DNA of 64,000 nt. Source: a bacterium SCSIO 12643. Lineage in GTDB: Bacteria > Bacteroidota > Bacteroidia > Flavobacteriales_G > Salibacteraceae. Made by a program: the position numbers and the translations under genes. The notes beneath the pieces are model-generated. The model saw nothing but the letters and a program-made list of their open reading frames with translations. It did no database searches and was not told the DNA's origin. Shown here piece after piece: positions 52,209 through 60,364 of the stretch; position 1 is the first letter of the stretch, and the number at the start of each line of letters is the position of its first letter. The stretch spans positions 1,488,001 to 1,552,000 of the forward strand of contig CP073750.1 in the NCBI GenBank assembly GCA_024398135.1, written 5' to 3'.

Positions 52209-53887
52209 TGACAGTAGAAACAGAAGTTTGTATTGTAGGAAGTGGTGCCGGTGCTGGACCAATCGCATATACTTTATCTCGTGCGGGAAAAAAAGTGTTG
52301 GTATTAGAAAAAGGACCATGGTTTACTGAAAAAGATTTTAGTAAAGATGAAATTTCAGTGTGTAGAAGGAGTGTCTATACACCTAATTTGAAGGATGAAC
52401 GTCATGTTTTAGAAACCAAACATAAAGATCATTGGGATGCAAAATCCACGTATGACAGCGGTAGAGATTTTTGGAATGGTAGTCTGGTGGGAGGCTCCAG
52501 TAATTTAATGAGCGGATATTTTCATCGCTTAAAACCGAATGATTTCAACTTATTATCTACTTACGGCCCCATTGAAGGGGCTAATGTTGCAGACTGGCCT
52601 ATTGAATATGAAGATTTAGAGCCGTTTTATGCAATGACCGAAGAAGTCGTTGGGGTATCCGGGAAAGTGGTTCCTCATCAATTTCAAGAACCAAGATCTA
52701 CTCCTGATTTCCCTTATCCTAAACTGACCGAAAATTATATTGCGGAACTGATTGATCAGGCGTGTGATGAAATGGGGTATACATCTATTCCTACACCAAG
52801 AGCAATTGTCTCTAAACCAAAGGATGAGCGTAATCCTTGTTATTACAGCAATTATTGTGGAAGCTATCCATGTTCTTCAGGAGCTAAAGGTAGTGCGCGT
52901 GCAGCATTACTAGATCCTGCATTGAAAACTGGAAATTTGACGGTTACTCCATATGCTAAGGTTTTTAAACTCACCACCGATGAAAATGGCAAAGTGGTTT
53001 CTGCGCATTATTACGATGAGAACAAAAAAGAGGTGATTGTTAAGGCCGAAACTTTTGTAGTCGCGTGTCAGGCTATTGAAACCTCTAGATTGTTATTGAT
53101 GTCTCCCGGAGAGAAGCACCCAAATGGAATTGGTAACAACAACGGTCAACTGGGAAAAAACATCATTTTTTCTGCCGGTGGAGTCGGACACGGAGAGTTC
53201 CCCTATGATAAATTCTCTGATGAAGAAGTAACTAAATTGAAGTCTCGCGGCACCTTTGTCAATAGGTCGCTACAAGAATGGTATGAAATTGACGATGACG
53301 AATTTGGCGGTAAGGTCAAAGGTGGAACAGTAGATTTCCTATGGAAACATGCCAATCCAATTGCGCGTTCCATTCGATTAAAATGGGGCAGAGATGGTTT
53401 GATTTGGGGAGAAGCTCTAAAACAAAGAATGCATCACTACTTCACGCAAGAACGTCATTTGACATTTGAGATTTTTAACGACTGGTTACCTACGGATGAT
53501 TGCTTTGTGACATTAGATGATGAAGTCGTAGATAAATGGGGGGATCCCGTGGCTAAAGTCAGATTGGGATATCACGAGCACGACTTAAAAATTGGGGAAT
53601 ATATTGCTGAAAAAACAGAAAAAGTTTTAGAACAAATGGGCGCAGAACGTATTCGTTCCAGCGTAAGTGGTTCCGCTCCAGCCAATCTCGTGGCTGGAGG
53701 TTGTCGTTTTGGAGACGACCCTCAGACATCGGTACTGGATAAAAACTGCAAAGTTCACGATTGCGAAAATCTATATGTCACAGATGCGAGTTTTATGCCT
53801 ACAGGAGGAAGTGTTCCATATACCTTTACGATATATGCCAACTCATTTCGGGTAGCAGAGCATTTAAAACAAAAGTTGTCAAACTAG
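52208..53887 (+). CDS. GMC family FAD-dependent oxidoreductase
   Basis: From the ATG at 52208 the protein has 559 residues; an ATG at 52130 is in frame but lies inside the previous gene. The FAD-binding Rossmann motif GSGAGAGPIAYTLSRAGKKV starts near residue 11, with VLEKGPW after it. GGSSNLMSGYFHR and the C-terminal GMC motif (VLDKNC..HDCENLYVTDAS) follow. It should oxidise an alcohol or sugar in the periplasm, carried by the Tat signal of its small subunit since it has none itself. Where many relatives read HQAGTCRFG, this one reads LVAGGCRFG, so one active-site-region His is absent. The substrate is unknown. Confidence 0.9.
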   Translation: MTVETEVCIVGSGAGAGPIAYTLSRAGKKVLVLEKGPWFTEKDFSKDEISVCRRSVYTPNLKDERHVLETKHKDHWDAKSTYDSGRDFWNGSLVGGSSNLMSGYFHRLKPNDFNLLSTYGPIEGANVADWPIEYEDLEPFYAMTEEVVGVSGKVVPHQFQEPRSTPDFPYPKLTENYIAELIDQACDEMGYTSIPTPRAIVSKPKDERNPCYYSNYCGSYPCSSGAKGSARAALLDPALKTGNLTVTPYAKVFKLTTDENGKVVSAHYYDENKKEVIVKAETFVVACQAIETSRLLLMSPGEKHPNGIGNNNGQLGKNIIFSAGGVGHGEFPYDKFSDEEVTKLKSRGTFVNRSLQEWYEIDDDEFGGKVKGGTVDFLWKHANPIARSIRLKWGRDGLIWGEALKQRMHHYFTQERHLTFEIFNDWLPTDDCFVTLDDEVVDKWGDPVAKVRLGYHEHDLKIGEYIAEKTEKVLEQMGAERIRSSVSGSAPANLVAGGCRFGDDPQTSVLDKNCKVHDCENLYVTDASFMPTGGSVPYTFTIYANSFRVAEHLKQKLSN

Positions 53888-53898
53888 ATTTTGACTCC

Positions 53899-55179
53899 TT
53901 ACACTCTATGCTTCTTTTTATACAAATACTCCACCACAAAACAGAAAACGATAATTCCAACCGCTATAAAAATCCCCTTCGTATTAGACGCATATTGCTG
54001 AATAACTAAAACTACTAAAGCAATGGTGCATAACAAACTTCCTATCATAGGAATAACCTTATTTCCGTTAACTTCTTTGTAGCGTTTATATCCCACATAA
54101 TTCACCATCGCGAAAATCATCAGAAACCCTATGCTACCCGCAATAGAGATACTTTCCAGGTTTAAAGTATTGGTCATTATCAGAGTCACTACTGCGGTGA
54201 TTAATAATCCTTCCGGTTGTCCCCAAAGCTTTCCGGTTAATTGGTGTGGAAGTTCTTCATCTTCGGCAATTTCATAACTCACCTGACTTCCGCCATACAA
54301 AGAAGCATTGATAGCTGAGAAGGTAGAAATCAAAGCGGCTACAGTAATTATCGTAAAACCTACCTGACCGAGCATCGGTTTTGCAGCTTCAGCCAATACA
54401 TAATCCTGAGCAGTAGCAATATCACTAAATGGTAACGAACCCACAGTAATAAAAGCAATCACGATATATAACACAATTACAAAAATGACAGAGTAATAAT
54501 ATGCTTTAGGGATATTTTTCATTGGGTTTTCAATATCCGGAGCGGCATTCGCAATCAACTCAAAACCTTCATAGGCTACAAAAATGACCATCCCTCCGGT
54601 CAATAATTGAATCGGTGTTTCCCAATTCTCAATAGACAGTTGCGCCAAACTTGGATTCCCAATTAATCCATATGCCCCAATCCCTACAAATGAAATCAGT
54701 ATAAGGAGTTTAATCACCACCGCCCATTTTTCGATTTTGCCTACTACCGCGATGCTATAATAGTTGATCAAAGTTGCCAAGATGATGATCGCACTGGAAT
54801 ATAAGTGTACATCCATACTTTTATCTCCAGTAATTTCGAACAAATTAGGAGCGTAGGAACCAAAAGCGGATGCATATAACGACAACATGATGATATAACT
54901 TACCCACAACAGGTTATTAATGGCACCACTAAACACGCCATTTCCAAATCCCTGATTGATGAAATTTACGGTTCCTCCTCGATCCGGATAGGTAATAGAG
55001 AGTTTCACGTAGCTATATGATGTAATCAATGCAATCAAACCCGCGATTAAAAATGAAACAGGTGTTCCTCCTTGTGCCAGTGAAACTGCCAATCCTAATA
55101 CAGCAAAGATTCCACCGCCAACCATACCACCTATTCCAATAGAAATCGCTTCTTTTAATCCTATTTTGCTTGAACTCAT
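53899..55179 (-). CDS. APC superfamily amino acid permease
   Basis: The protein has 426 residues with about 12 hydrophobic helices. The first reads ISIGIGGMVGGGIFAVLGLA, the helix-1 motif of amino acid-polyamine-organocation transporters, whose glycine-rich break binds the substrate backbone. A further motif, FVAYEGFELIANAAPDIENP (about 205-224), is typical for helix 6. It is an inner-membrane cation-coupled importer or exchanger of amino acids. The exact substrate is not predictable. The gene is convergent with the GMC gene (11 bp apart) and lies downstream of a sulfur amino-acid enzyme gene, but a terminator separates them. Confidence 0.88.
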   Translation of the reverse strand: MSSSKIGLKEAISIGIGGMVGGGIFAVLGLAVSLAQGGTPVSFLIAGLIALITSYSYVKLSITYPDRGGTVNFINQGFGNGVFSGAINNLLWVSYIIMLSLYASAFGSYAPNLFEITGDKSMDVHLYSSAIIILATLINYYSIAVVGKIEKWAVVIKLLILISFVGIGAYGLIGNPSLAQLSIENWETPIQLLTGGMVIFVAYEGFELIANAAPDIENPMKNIPKAYYYSVIFVIVLYIVIAFITVGSLPFSDIATAQDYVLAEAAKPMLGQVGFTIITVAALISTFSAINASLYGGSQVSYEIAEDEELPHQLTGKLWGQPEGLLITAVVTLIMTNTLNLESISIAGSIGFLMIFAMVNYVGYKRYKEVNGNKVIPMIGSLLCTIALVVLVIQQYASNTKGIFIAVGIIVFCFVVEYLYKKKHRV

Positions 55180-55204
55180 CCCGAATTTATGATTTGGTTA
55201 AAAT

Positions 55205-55240
55205 GAAAAAAGGAATAAAAATAGCTTTTTATTCCTTTTC
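55205..55240 (-). terminator. Terminator after the PLP enzyme gene
   Basis: An A-rich arm (55205-55221) pairs with TTTTTATTCCTTTTC (55226-55240). On the minus strand this gives a stem ending in T-rich sequence, 23 bp after the stop at 55263. Confidence 0.6.
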
Positions 55241-55262
55241 TATACTTCGAGTAATTCGTTAA

Positions 55263-56417
55263 CTAAGCCAACGCCTGTTCTAAATCTGCTATTAAATCAT
55301 CCGCATCTTCTACACCCACACTTAAACGGATTAAAGAATCCACCACTCCGGATTTTTCTCTTTCTTCTTTTGGAATTGAAGCATGCGTCATCGTAGCCGG
55401 ATGGCCAATTAAAGACTCTACTCCTCCTAAGGACTCTGCTAACGAAAATAACTTCACATTTTTAACGATCTCATGCGCATCTTCCATTTTATTCCCTTTA
55501 AGGGTAAATGAAATCATACCACCAAAATCATCCATTTGACGCTTGGCCACATCGTGATTTGGATGAGATTCGAACCCCGGCCAGTATACCTGATCCACCT
55601 TTGGTTGTTCTTTTAACCAGTGCGCGATCTTTGATCCGTTTTCACAATGTCTTTGTACACGTAAGTGTAGGGTTTTAATCCCTCTCAACACCAAGAATGA
55701 ATCCATTGGTCCGGTTACTCCGCCACTACTATTTTGGATTCTATAAATTTCATTGGCCAAATCCTCATCTTTCACCACCAAAGCACCCATCACCACATCA
55801 GAGTGTCCGCCTAAATATTTTGTTGCAGAATGCATCACGATATCCGCTCCTAAATCCAAAGGGCGTTGCAAATATGGAGTTGCGAACGTATTATCCACAG
55901 CCAATAGAATATGATGTTTTTTCGAGATTACTGCCAATGCTTCAATATCGATAATATTCATCATTGGGTTTGTTGGTGTTTCCGCCCAAATCAATTTCGT
56001 ATTCTCATTCACCAACGCTTCCACATCCTCAGGATTTCCCATTGGGGTAAAATGAAATACGATTCCATACTTCTCAAAAATGGTTTTAAAAATTCGATAT
56101 GAACCACCGTATAAATCATTCGTTGAGATCACCTCATCACCAGGATTCAACATCTTAATCACCGCGTCAATAGCAGCTAAACCACTACCAAAACAAGCTC
56201 CAAAATTTCCATTTTCGATGGCTGCCAGGTTCTTTTCCAAAGCATCACGCGTTGGATTTAGTGTTCTTGAATATTCATATCCTTTATGATTTCCTACTCC
56301 GTCCTGGATGTAAGTTGATGTCTGATAGATTGGAGTCATAATCGCTCCAGTGGCTGGATCCGGTTCTAAACCTCCGTGAATTGCCTTGGTCGCAAATTTA
56401 CTTTTTGATGTATCCAT
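55263..56417 (-). CDS. Cys/Met metabolism PLP-dependent enzyme (cystathionine gamma-synthase/lyase type)
   Basis: The protein has 384 residues, full length for the trans-sulfuration family. The pyridoxal phosphate Lys is Lys200 in SATKYLGGHSD; the phosphate-binding region FGSGLAAI (about 76-83), EYSRTLNPTRDALE (48-61) and AETPTNPMM (145-153) are also seen. Members make or split cystathionine in methionine and cysteine synthesis. Gamma-synthase, gamma-lyase and beta-lyase cannot be told apart by eye; the C-terminal SLGGVESLIGHPATMTHASIP is shared by the gamma enzymes, so I favour those. No S-box or other riboswitch was recognised in the 103-bp leader. Confidence 0.9.
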   Translation of the reverse strand: MDTSKSKFATKAIHGGLEPDPATGAIMTPIYQTSTYIQDGVGNHKGYEYSRTLNPTRDALEKNLAAIENGNFGACFGSGLAAIDAVIKMLNPGDEVISTNDLYGGSYRIFKTIFEKYGIVFHFTPMGNPEDVEALVNENTKLIWAETPTNPMMNIIDIEALAVISKKHHILLAVDNTFATPYLQRPLDLGADIVMHSATKYLGGHSDVVMGALVVKDEDLANEIYRIQNSSGGVTGPMDSFLVLRGIKTLHLRVQRHCENGSKIAHWLKEQPKVDQVYWPGFESHPNHDVAKRQMDDFGGMISFTLKGNKMEDAHEIVKNVKLFSLAESLGGVESLIGHPATMTHASIPKEEREKSGVVDSLIRLSVGVEDADDLIADLEQALA

Positions 56418-56520
56418 ATTGATGATCTTTTAAAGCAACGAAATTATTCAATATCGTCAGATACAATCGTATGAATGAAGAATAAAATCAGATTCAAAAA
56501 CAAATTTTACGTTAATTAAA

Positions 56521-57861
56521 TCAAGGCAAACTGATCACATATCTAAAGCCAATGTTCACATTCGCACTTTCCTCCCCGATAAACCGATCTTTACCATCAA
56601 TTTGAATCTCATCCAGTCCGCTGGTCCAGCTTCCACCTCTGGCTCCGGGCTTACTTTTATCTGTTCCATAATACACCATTTCCGCTACATTTCCACTCAT
56701 ACAAAACAAACCATATCTATTTGGAGCATATGACCACACCGGAGCTGTAATCTCTATCCCATCCACATCCATAGTTTCTCCATCAGGCCTAAAATTAGCC
56801 AAATAACATCCTCTATCATTTTTTGCATACGGTCCTCCCCACGGATAAGCTGAACTTTCAATCCCCCCTTTAGCCGCATACACCCATTCCGCATTGGTTG
56901 GAATTCTCACATCATTAATCGGGTTTTTACCCTTCTTTTTCAATACACTGTTTACTTCTTCCGTTAGCCATTTACAATACAGTTCTGCACCTTCCCTACT
57001 AATATTGTTTACAGGATATCCACCATATGCTGGATGCGAAAAGTAATACTCCGCCATGGCAGCATATAGATGATCATTTACCTCTCTCCATTGGGATTGG
57101 TCTGGTTTCGCAATCAGAAAATCATCTTTTCTATTTAAAATCAAAAGGTCAAATAGAAAAGTGATGTAATCTAAATTGCTCACTTCGGTTTTTAGCATTG
57201 CAAATGAATTTACTGAAACCGAAGACCCATTGATTTTCATGGTTCCCTCAGGAATCTCTGAAAACCGTTTTTTATCCATTTTGATCACTTGTTTAATCAG
57301 TTTGGCTTTCCTTTTTTGATTCTCTTTAACTTCCTCCTCAGTCAGTGTTGGAAATCTATACGGTTCAACTGTAATTACTTCTTCCTTTTGCGGAATCTCA
57401 TCTATTTGAACAAAACGTTGCATCATTTCTTCTTCTTTTAACTCCACCTCAAAAGGCATTTCAAAGTTTTCCTCAGTAACTTCTTCAGGAATTAAAACCA
57501 GTTGATTTTCAGATCGAAGCTCTAACCTTTGTTCTTCTCTATTTGTAGAATCTCCAGATAGTATCCATTCTGAAGTATTTTCTTTTACCTCTACATTTTT
57601 ATGAATTGGTTTTTCGATGACAGAGGGATTAAAGAAATTCGAATAAATGAGAACTCCTATACCTATAGCACTAAATATTGTTGTCATGATAACGATAACT
57701 TTTGTCGAAAAAAGAGATGATTTGTTTCCCGAATGAAAATCAGGGGCATTTACAGCATCCATAAATGCGGATCGCGTTTCTTCAAAGTGCACCAGGGGCG
57801 CATCATTTTTAGCTTGATGAAATAAGCGTCTTAATTCATATTCTTCCTTATGACATTTCAT
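56521..57861 (-). CDS. Putative anti-sigma factor with C-terminal FGE/SUMF1-like domain
   Basis: The protein has 446 residues. A short charged cytoplasmic part (1-50) precedes one membrane helix (about 53-75) and a Glu/Lys-rich linker (to about 200), so the C-terminal half should be periplasmic. That half (about 205-446) is a formylglycine-generating-enzyme/SUMF1-like domain with SREGAELYCKWLTEE, RIPTNAEWVYAAKGG and GARGGSWTSG. The Cys pair that true enzymes carry after RGGS is missing, as in the T9SS gliding protein GldK, so it is probably a binding domain. The start overlaps the ECF sigma gene by 14 bp. The pair layout suggests that it restrains the sigma factor and senses an envelope signal; the role is inferred. 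Confidence 0.75.
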   Translation of the reverse strand: MKCHKEEYELRRLFHQAKNDAPLVHFEETRSAFMDAVNAPDFHSGNKSSLFSTKVIVIMTTIFSAIGIGVLIYSNFFNPSVIEKPIHKNVEVKENTSEWILSGDSTNREEQRLELRSENQLVLIPEEVTEENFEMPFEVELKEEEMMQRFVQIDEIPQKEEVITVEPYRFPTLTEEEVKENQKRKAKLIKQVIKMDKKRFSEIPEGTMKINGSSVSVNSFAMLKTEVSNLDYITFLFDLLILNRKDDFLIAKPDQSQWREVNDHLYAAMAEYYFSHPAYGGYPVNNISREGAELYCKWLTEEVNSVLKKKGKNPINDVRIPTNAEWVYAAKGGIESSAYPWGGPYAKNDRGCYLANFRPDGETMDVDGIEITAPVWSYAPNRYGLFCMSGNVAEMVYYGTDKSKPGARGGSWTSGLDEIQIDGKDRFIGEESANVNIGFRYVISLP

Positions 57862-58381
57862 ATTTCACCCCCTTTATTTTATTCGAGTTAGAATCGGACA
57901 AGACTTCCTTCAACCTTGTGCGTCCGCGTTTTAAACGTTGTTTCACAGCAGATTCAGAGACTTGTTGTATTTGCACAATCTCCTTTATCGAAAACCCTGA
58001 AATTTCAAACAAAATGAGACACTCTCGCTGTTCATCAGGAAGTCTACTCAAAGCTTGATACAATATGGCTACTTCTGTTTTCCTCGAAGTATCTGCATCT
58101 TGATCCTCCACATCAAAATGCGGATGTTGCGGCCATGACTCCTCTCTTTTTTTCTTATGATTATTAGATAAAATGCGAATACTTACCCCAATTAAATATG
58201 ACAAAAAAGAATCTTTGGATTTAAGCGATTTCAATTTCTGAAACGCTACCAATAACGTCTCATTCATCAAATCCTGATGATCCATATTTCCATAAACTCT
58301 CGCCCTGCAGAAGCGTTCGAACCTATCATGAATCGGTTCATATAGTTTCAAGAAATATTCTTGTTTCTTTTTGTGCGTCAT
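57848..58381 (-). CDS. ECF-type RNA polymerase sigma factor
   Basis: The protein has 177 residues. Region 2 includes YGNMDHQDLMNETLLVAFQK and LSYLIGVSIRILSNNHKKKR, and region 4 includes LSRLPDEQRECLILFEISGF with the helix-turn-helix SIKEIVQIQQVSESAVKQRL. There is no region 1.1 or 3, as usual for sigma-70 family group 4. The gene is first in an operon with the membrane protein that overlaps its 3' end. It probably directs a small envelope-related regulon and its own promoter; the target promoters were not identified here. Confidence 0.93.
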   Translation of the reverse strand: MTHKKKQEYFLKLYEPIHDRFERFCRARVYGNMDHQDLMNETLLVAFQKLKSLKSKDSFLSYLIGVSIRILSNNHKKKREESWPQHPHFDVEDQDADTSRKTEVAILYQALSRLPDEQRECLILFEISGFSIKEIVQIQQVSESAVKQRLKRGRTRLKEVLSDSNSNKIKGVKYEMS

Positions 58382-58554
58382 CTATTATTTAAGTACTCGT
58401 ATGATATAAGTGTCGTTACTCTCTTAAAAGTTACATCGAAAGGATATTTTTTACGAAACTACTCTTTAACCCCTTTATTTTAGAGCGCTTCATAGAATAA
58501 AAACAAATCATTAAATTCACCGATTCTATCACACCGTGTCGTAAATCAAATCAT

Positions 58555-60240
58555 TTGAATTCTATCTATACATATATCAGCATCATACTTCTTTTATTGA
58601 TCAACTTCACAGGGCTGGGTCAGTTTCAGGAACGTTTGAAATCTGATGTTAGACTATCACAAATTGATCTTCAGCTAAAATCCAATATTGATTCCGCATA
58701 TTATTTAGCTGAAGATTTATTGCTGCAACAAGATATTGATGAGGAAGAAACAAAATGGGCATATTCTGTTTTAGCCCTGGTGGAACAACTTAAAGGAAAT
58801 GGATATGATGCAGTTATTCATCTGGAAGAATCAAAGAACTACGAGGTGGATGATCCATATCTCAATGCGTATTCCTTATATGTAGATGCGCTAATCAGTA
58901 TCGAAATCGCCAATGAATCACAGGCTTTAGAGACTATTCTGGAAGCTATTGACATTTTCGAAAACCTGAATTCCGATGAAAATTTAGCTGGATGTTATAC
59001 CATTTTGAGTAAAATCTACTCCAATTTGGACAAACCCACTCTAGCGAGTGAAAACCTCCAAAAAGCGCTCTCGATACATACTAAAAACAATAACTTTAAT
59101 AGAATTGCCGGAGATTATCACAATCTGGCCATCTTAGCCTTAGGTACACATCCTGATTCAAGTTTGACGCTACTGAATAAGGCCATTCAAATCAACTTAC
59201 AAAATGATAATATCAGATGGTTAGCAAATAACTATTACATGAAATCCAATGTATTTGTAGCACTCCAAAAGATGGATAGTGCATTTCATTACATCCGTAA
59301 AGCTGAAAGCCTATACATTGAACTTAAAGATAAATCCTCTGAACTGGGAACCAAATCTACTTTAGGTCATTTATATTTTAAAGCGAACTCATTAGACTCT
59401 GCTAAATCTGCATATAAAACGGTTATTTGGGAATCAAAGAATCAACCCAATCAAATTGACATCTCTGATGTTTACAAAAACATGGCGGACATTTATTTTC
59501 TGGAAGCTCAATTTGACTCTTCCAGAAGCTACACCCAACTCTTTATGAATGCTAAAGACAGCATCAACAAAAAGAAGAATCAACATATTCTTTCCATCGT
59601 TACACTTCGCAATGAATTCGAACTTCAAAAAGAGGAACTCTTACTTGAAAACGACCGAATTAAACTTTCTGTTCAAAGAAAAAATACACTTATCACTGCT
59701 TTGATCATTCTTATTGTGATGATTTCTTTCTTTATCTATAACATCTACAGATGGAAAAAACTGGATAAGAAAAAGAATGAAGTGGATGCGCAATTGATGC
59801 AAAAAGAAATTGAGTTAAAAAACAAAGAACTCACCTTAGCCGTTATGGGGCAATTGAAACAAACCAAATCTCTGGATAAGTTGGAAGAACAATTGGCTGT
59901 AATAGAAGATAAGGCTCCAAAAAAGTTAAAGCCTGAACTTCAAAAATTGATTTCTGAAGTATCCCGAGACAATGGTCCTTTACTTTGGAAAGAATTTGAA
60001 TTGCGATTTAGTAACGTCCATAATGAGTTTTATGAACGTTTAAAAGAACGTGCTCCGGATTTAACTCCTGCCGAAATTAAAGTGTGTTCTTTTTTAAAAC
60101 TAGGACTCAATTCGAAGGAGATCTCAGCACTACTTTTTAAAACTCCGGCATCTATTGAAGTAGATCGTGCAAGAATTCGCAAGAAATTAGGCCTCACCAA
60201 CTCAAAAACAAATTTAAGTCAGTATATATTTGATATTTAA
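58555..60240 (+). CDS. TPR membrane protein with LuxR-like DNA-binding C-terminus
   Basis: The protein has 561 residues, beginning at a TTG with a signal peptide directly after it (ILLLLINFTGLGQ); the next ATG lies far inside. TPR-like helical repeats (about 30-335), a coiled coil, a membrane helix (about 373-395) and a second coiled coil precede a LuxR-like helix-turn-helix (about 495-561): LTPAEIKVCSFLKLGLNSKE then RIRKKLGL. Such one-piece sensors are typical of Bacteroidota; the periplasmic TPR part would sense and the cytoplasmic end bind DNA. The gene diverges from the ECF sigma operon and precedes an Omp28-like T9SS cargo gene, a possible target. Confidence 0.87.
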   Translation: MNSIYTYISIILLLLINFTGLGQFQERLKSDVRLSQIDLQLKSNIDSAYYLAEDLLLQQDIDEEETKWAYSVLALVEQLKGNGYDAVIHLEESKNYEVDDPYLNAYSLYVDALISIEIANESQALETILEAIDIFENLNSDENLAGCYTILSKIYSNLDKPTLASENLQKALSIHTKNNNFNRIAGDYHNLAILALGTHPDSSLTLLNKAIQINLQNDNIRWLANNYYMKSNVFVALQKMDSAFHYIRKAESLYIELKDKSSELGTKSTLGHLYFKANSLDSAKSAYKTVIWESKNQPNQIDISDVYKNMADIYFLEAQFDSSRSYTQLFMNAKDSINKKKNQHILSIVTLRNEFELQKEELLLENDRIKLSVQRKNTLITALIILIVMISFFIYNIYRWKKLDKKKNEVDAQLMQKEIELKNKELTLAVMGQLKQTKSLDKLEEQLAVIEDKAPKKLKPELQKLISEVSRDNGPLLWKEFELRFSNVHNEFYERLKERAPDLTPAEIKVCSFLKLGLNSKEISALLFKTPASIEVDRARIRKKLGLTNSKTNLSQYIFDI

Positions 60241-60364
60241 ATATTTAACTTTTAAAAACATCCCTTTGCTAAGGTCTTTCTAAGGTTAAAAATTGGATTG
60301 AAATTTATTTTCTACAGCTTCACCCCATAGTTTTACAATCGAAATTTTAAAATTCCGTAAGAAT

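Noticed and set aside
56418-56520. SAM riboswitch upstream of the PLP enzyme gene
   Set aside because: The 103-bp leader shows no recognisable S-box or SAM-II-like helices by eye.
60240-60364. LytTR-type 21-bp repeat before the Omp28-like gene
   Set aside because: Only a shared ACA trinucleotide recurs at 21 bp (in CTACAGC and TTACAAT); the half-sites do not match the ANAACA pattern.
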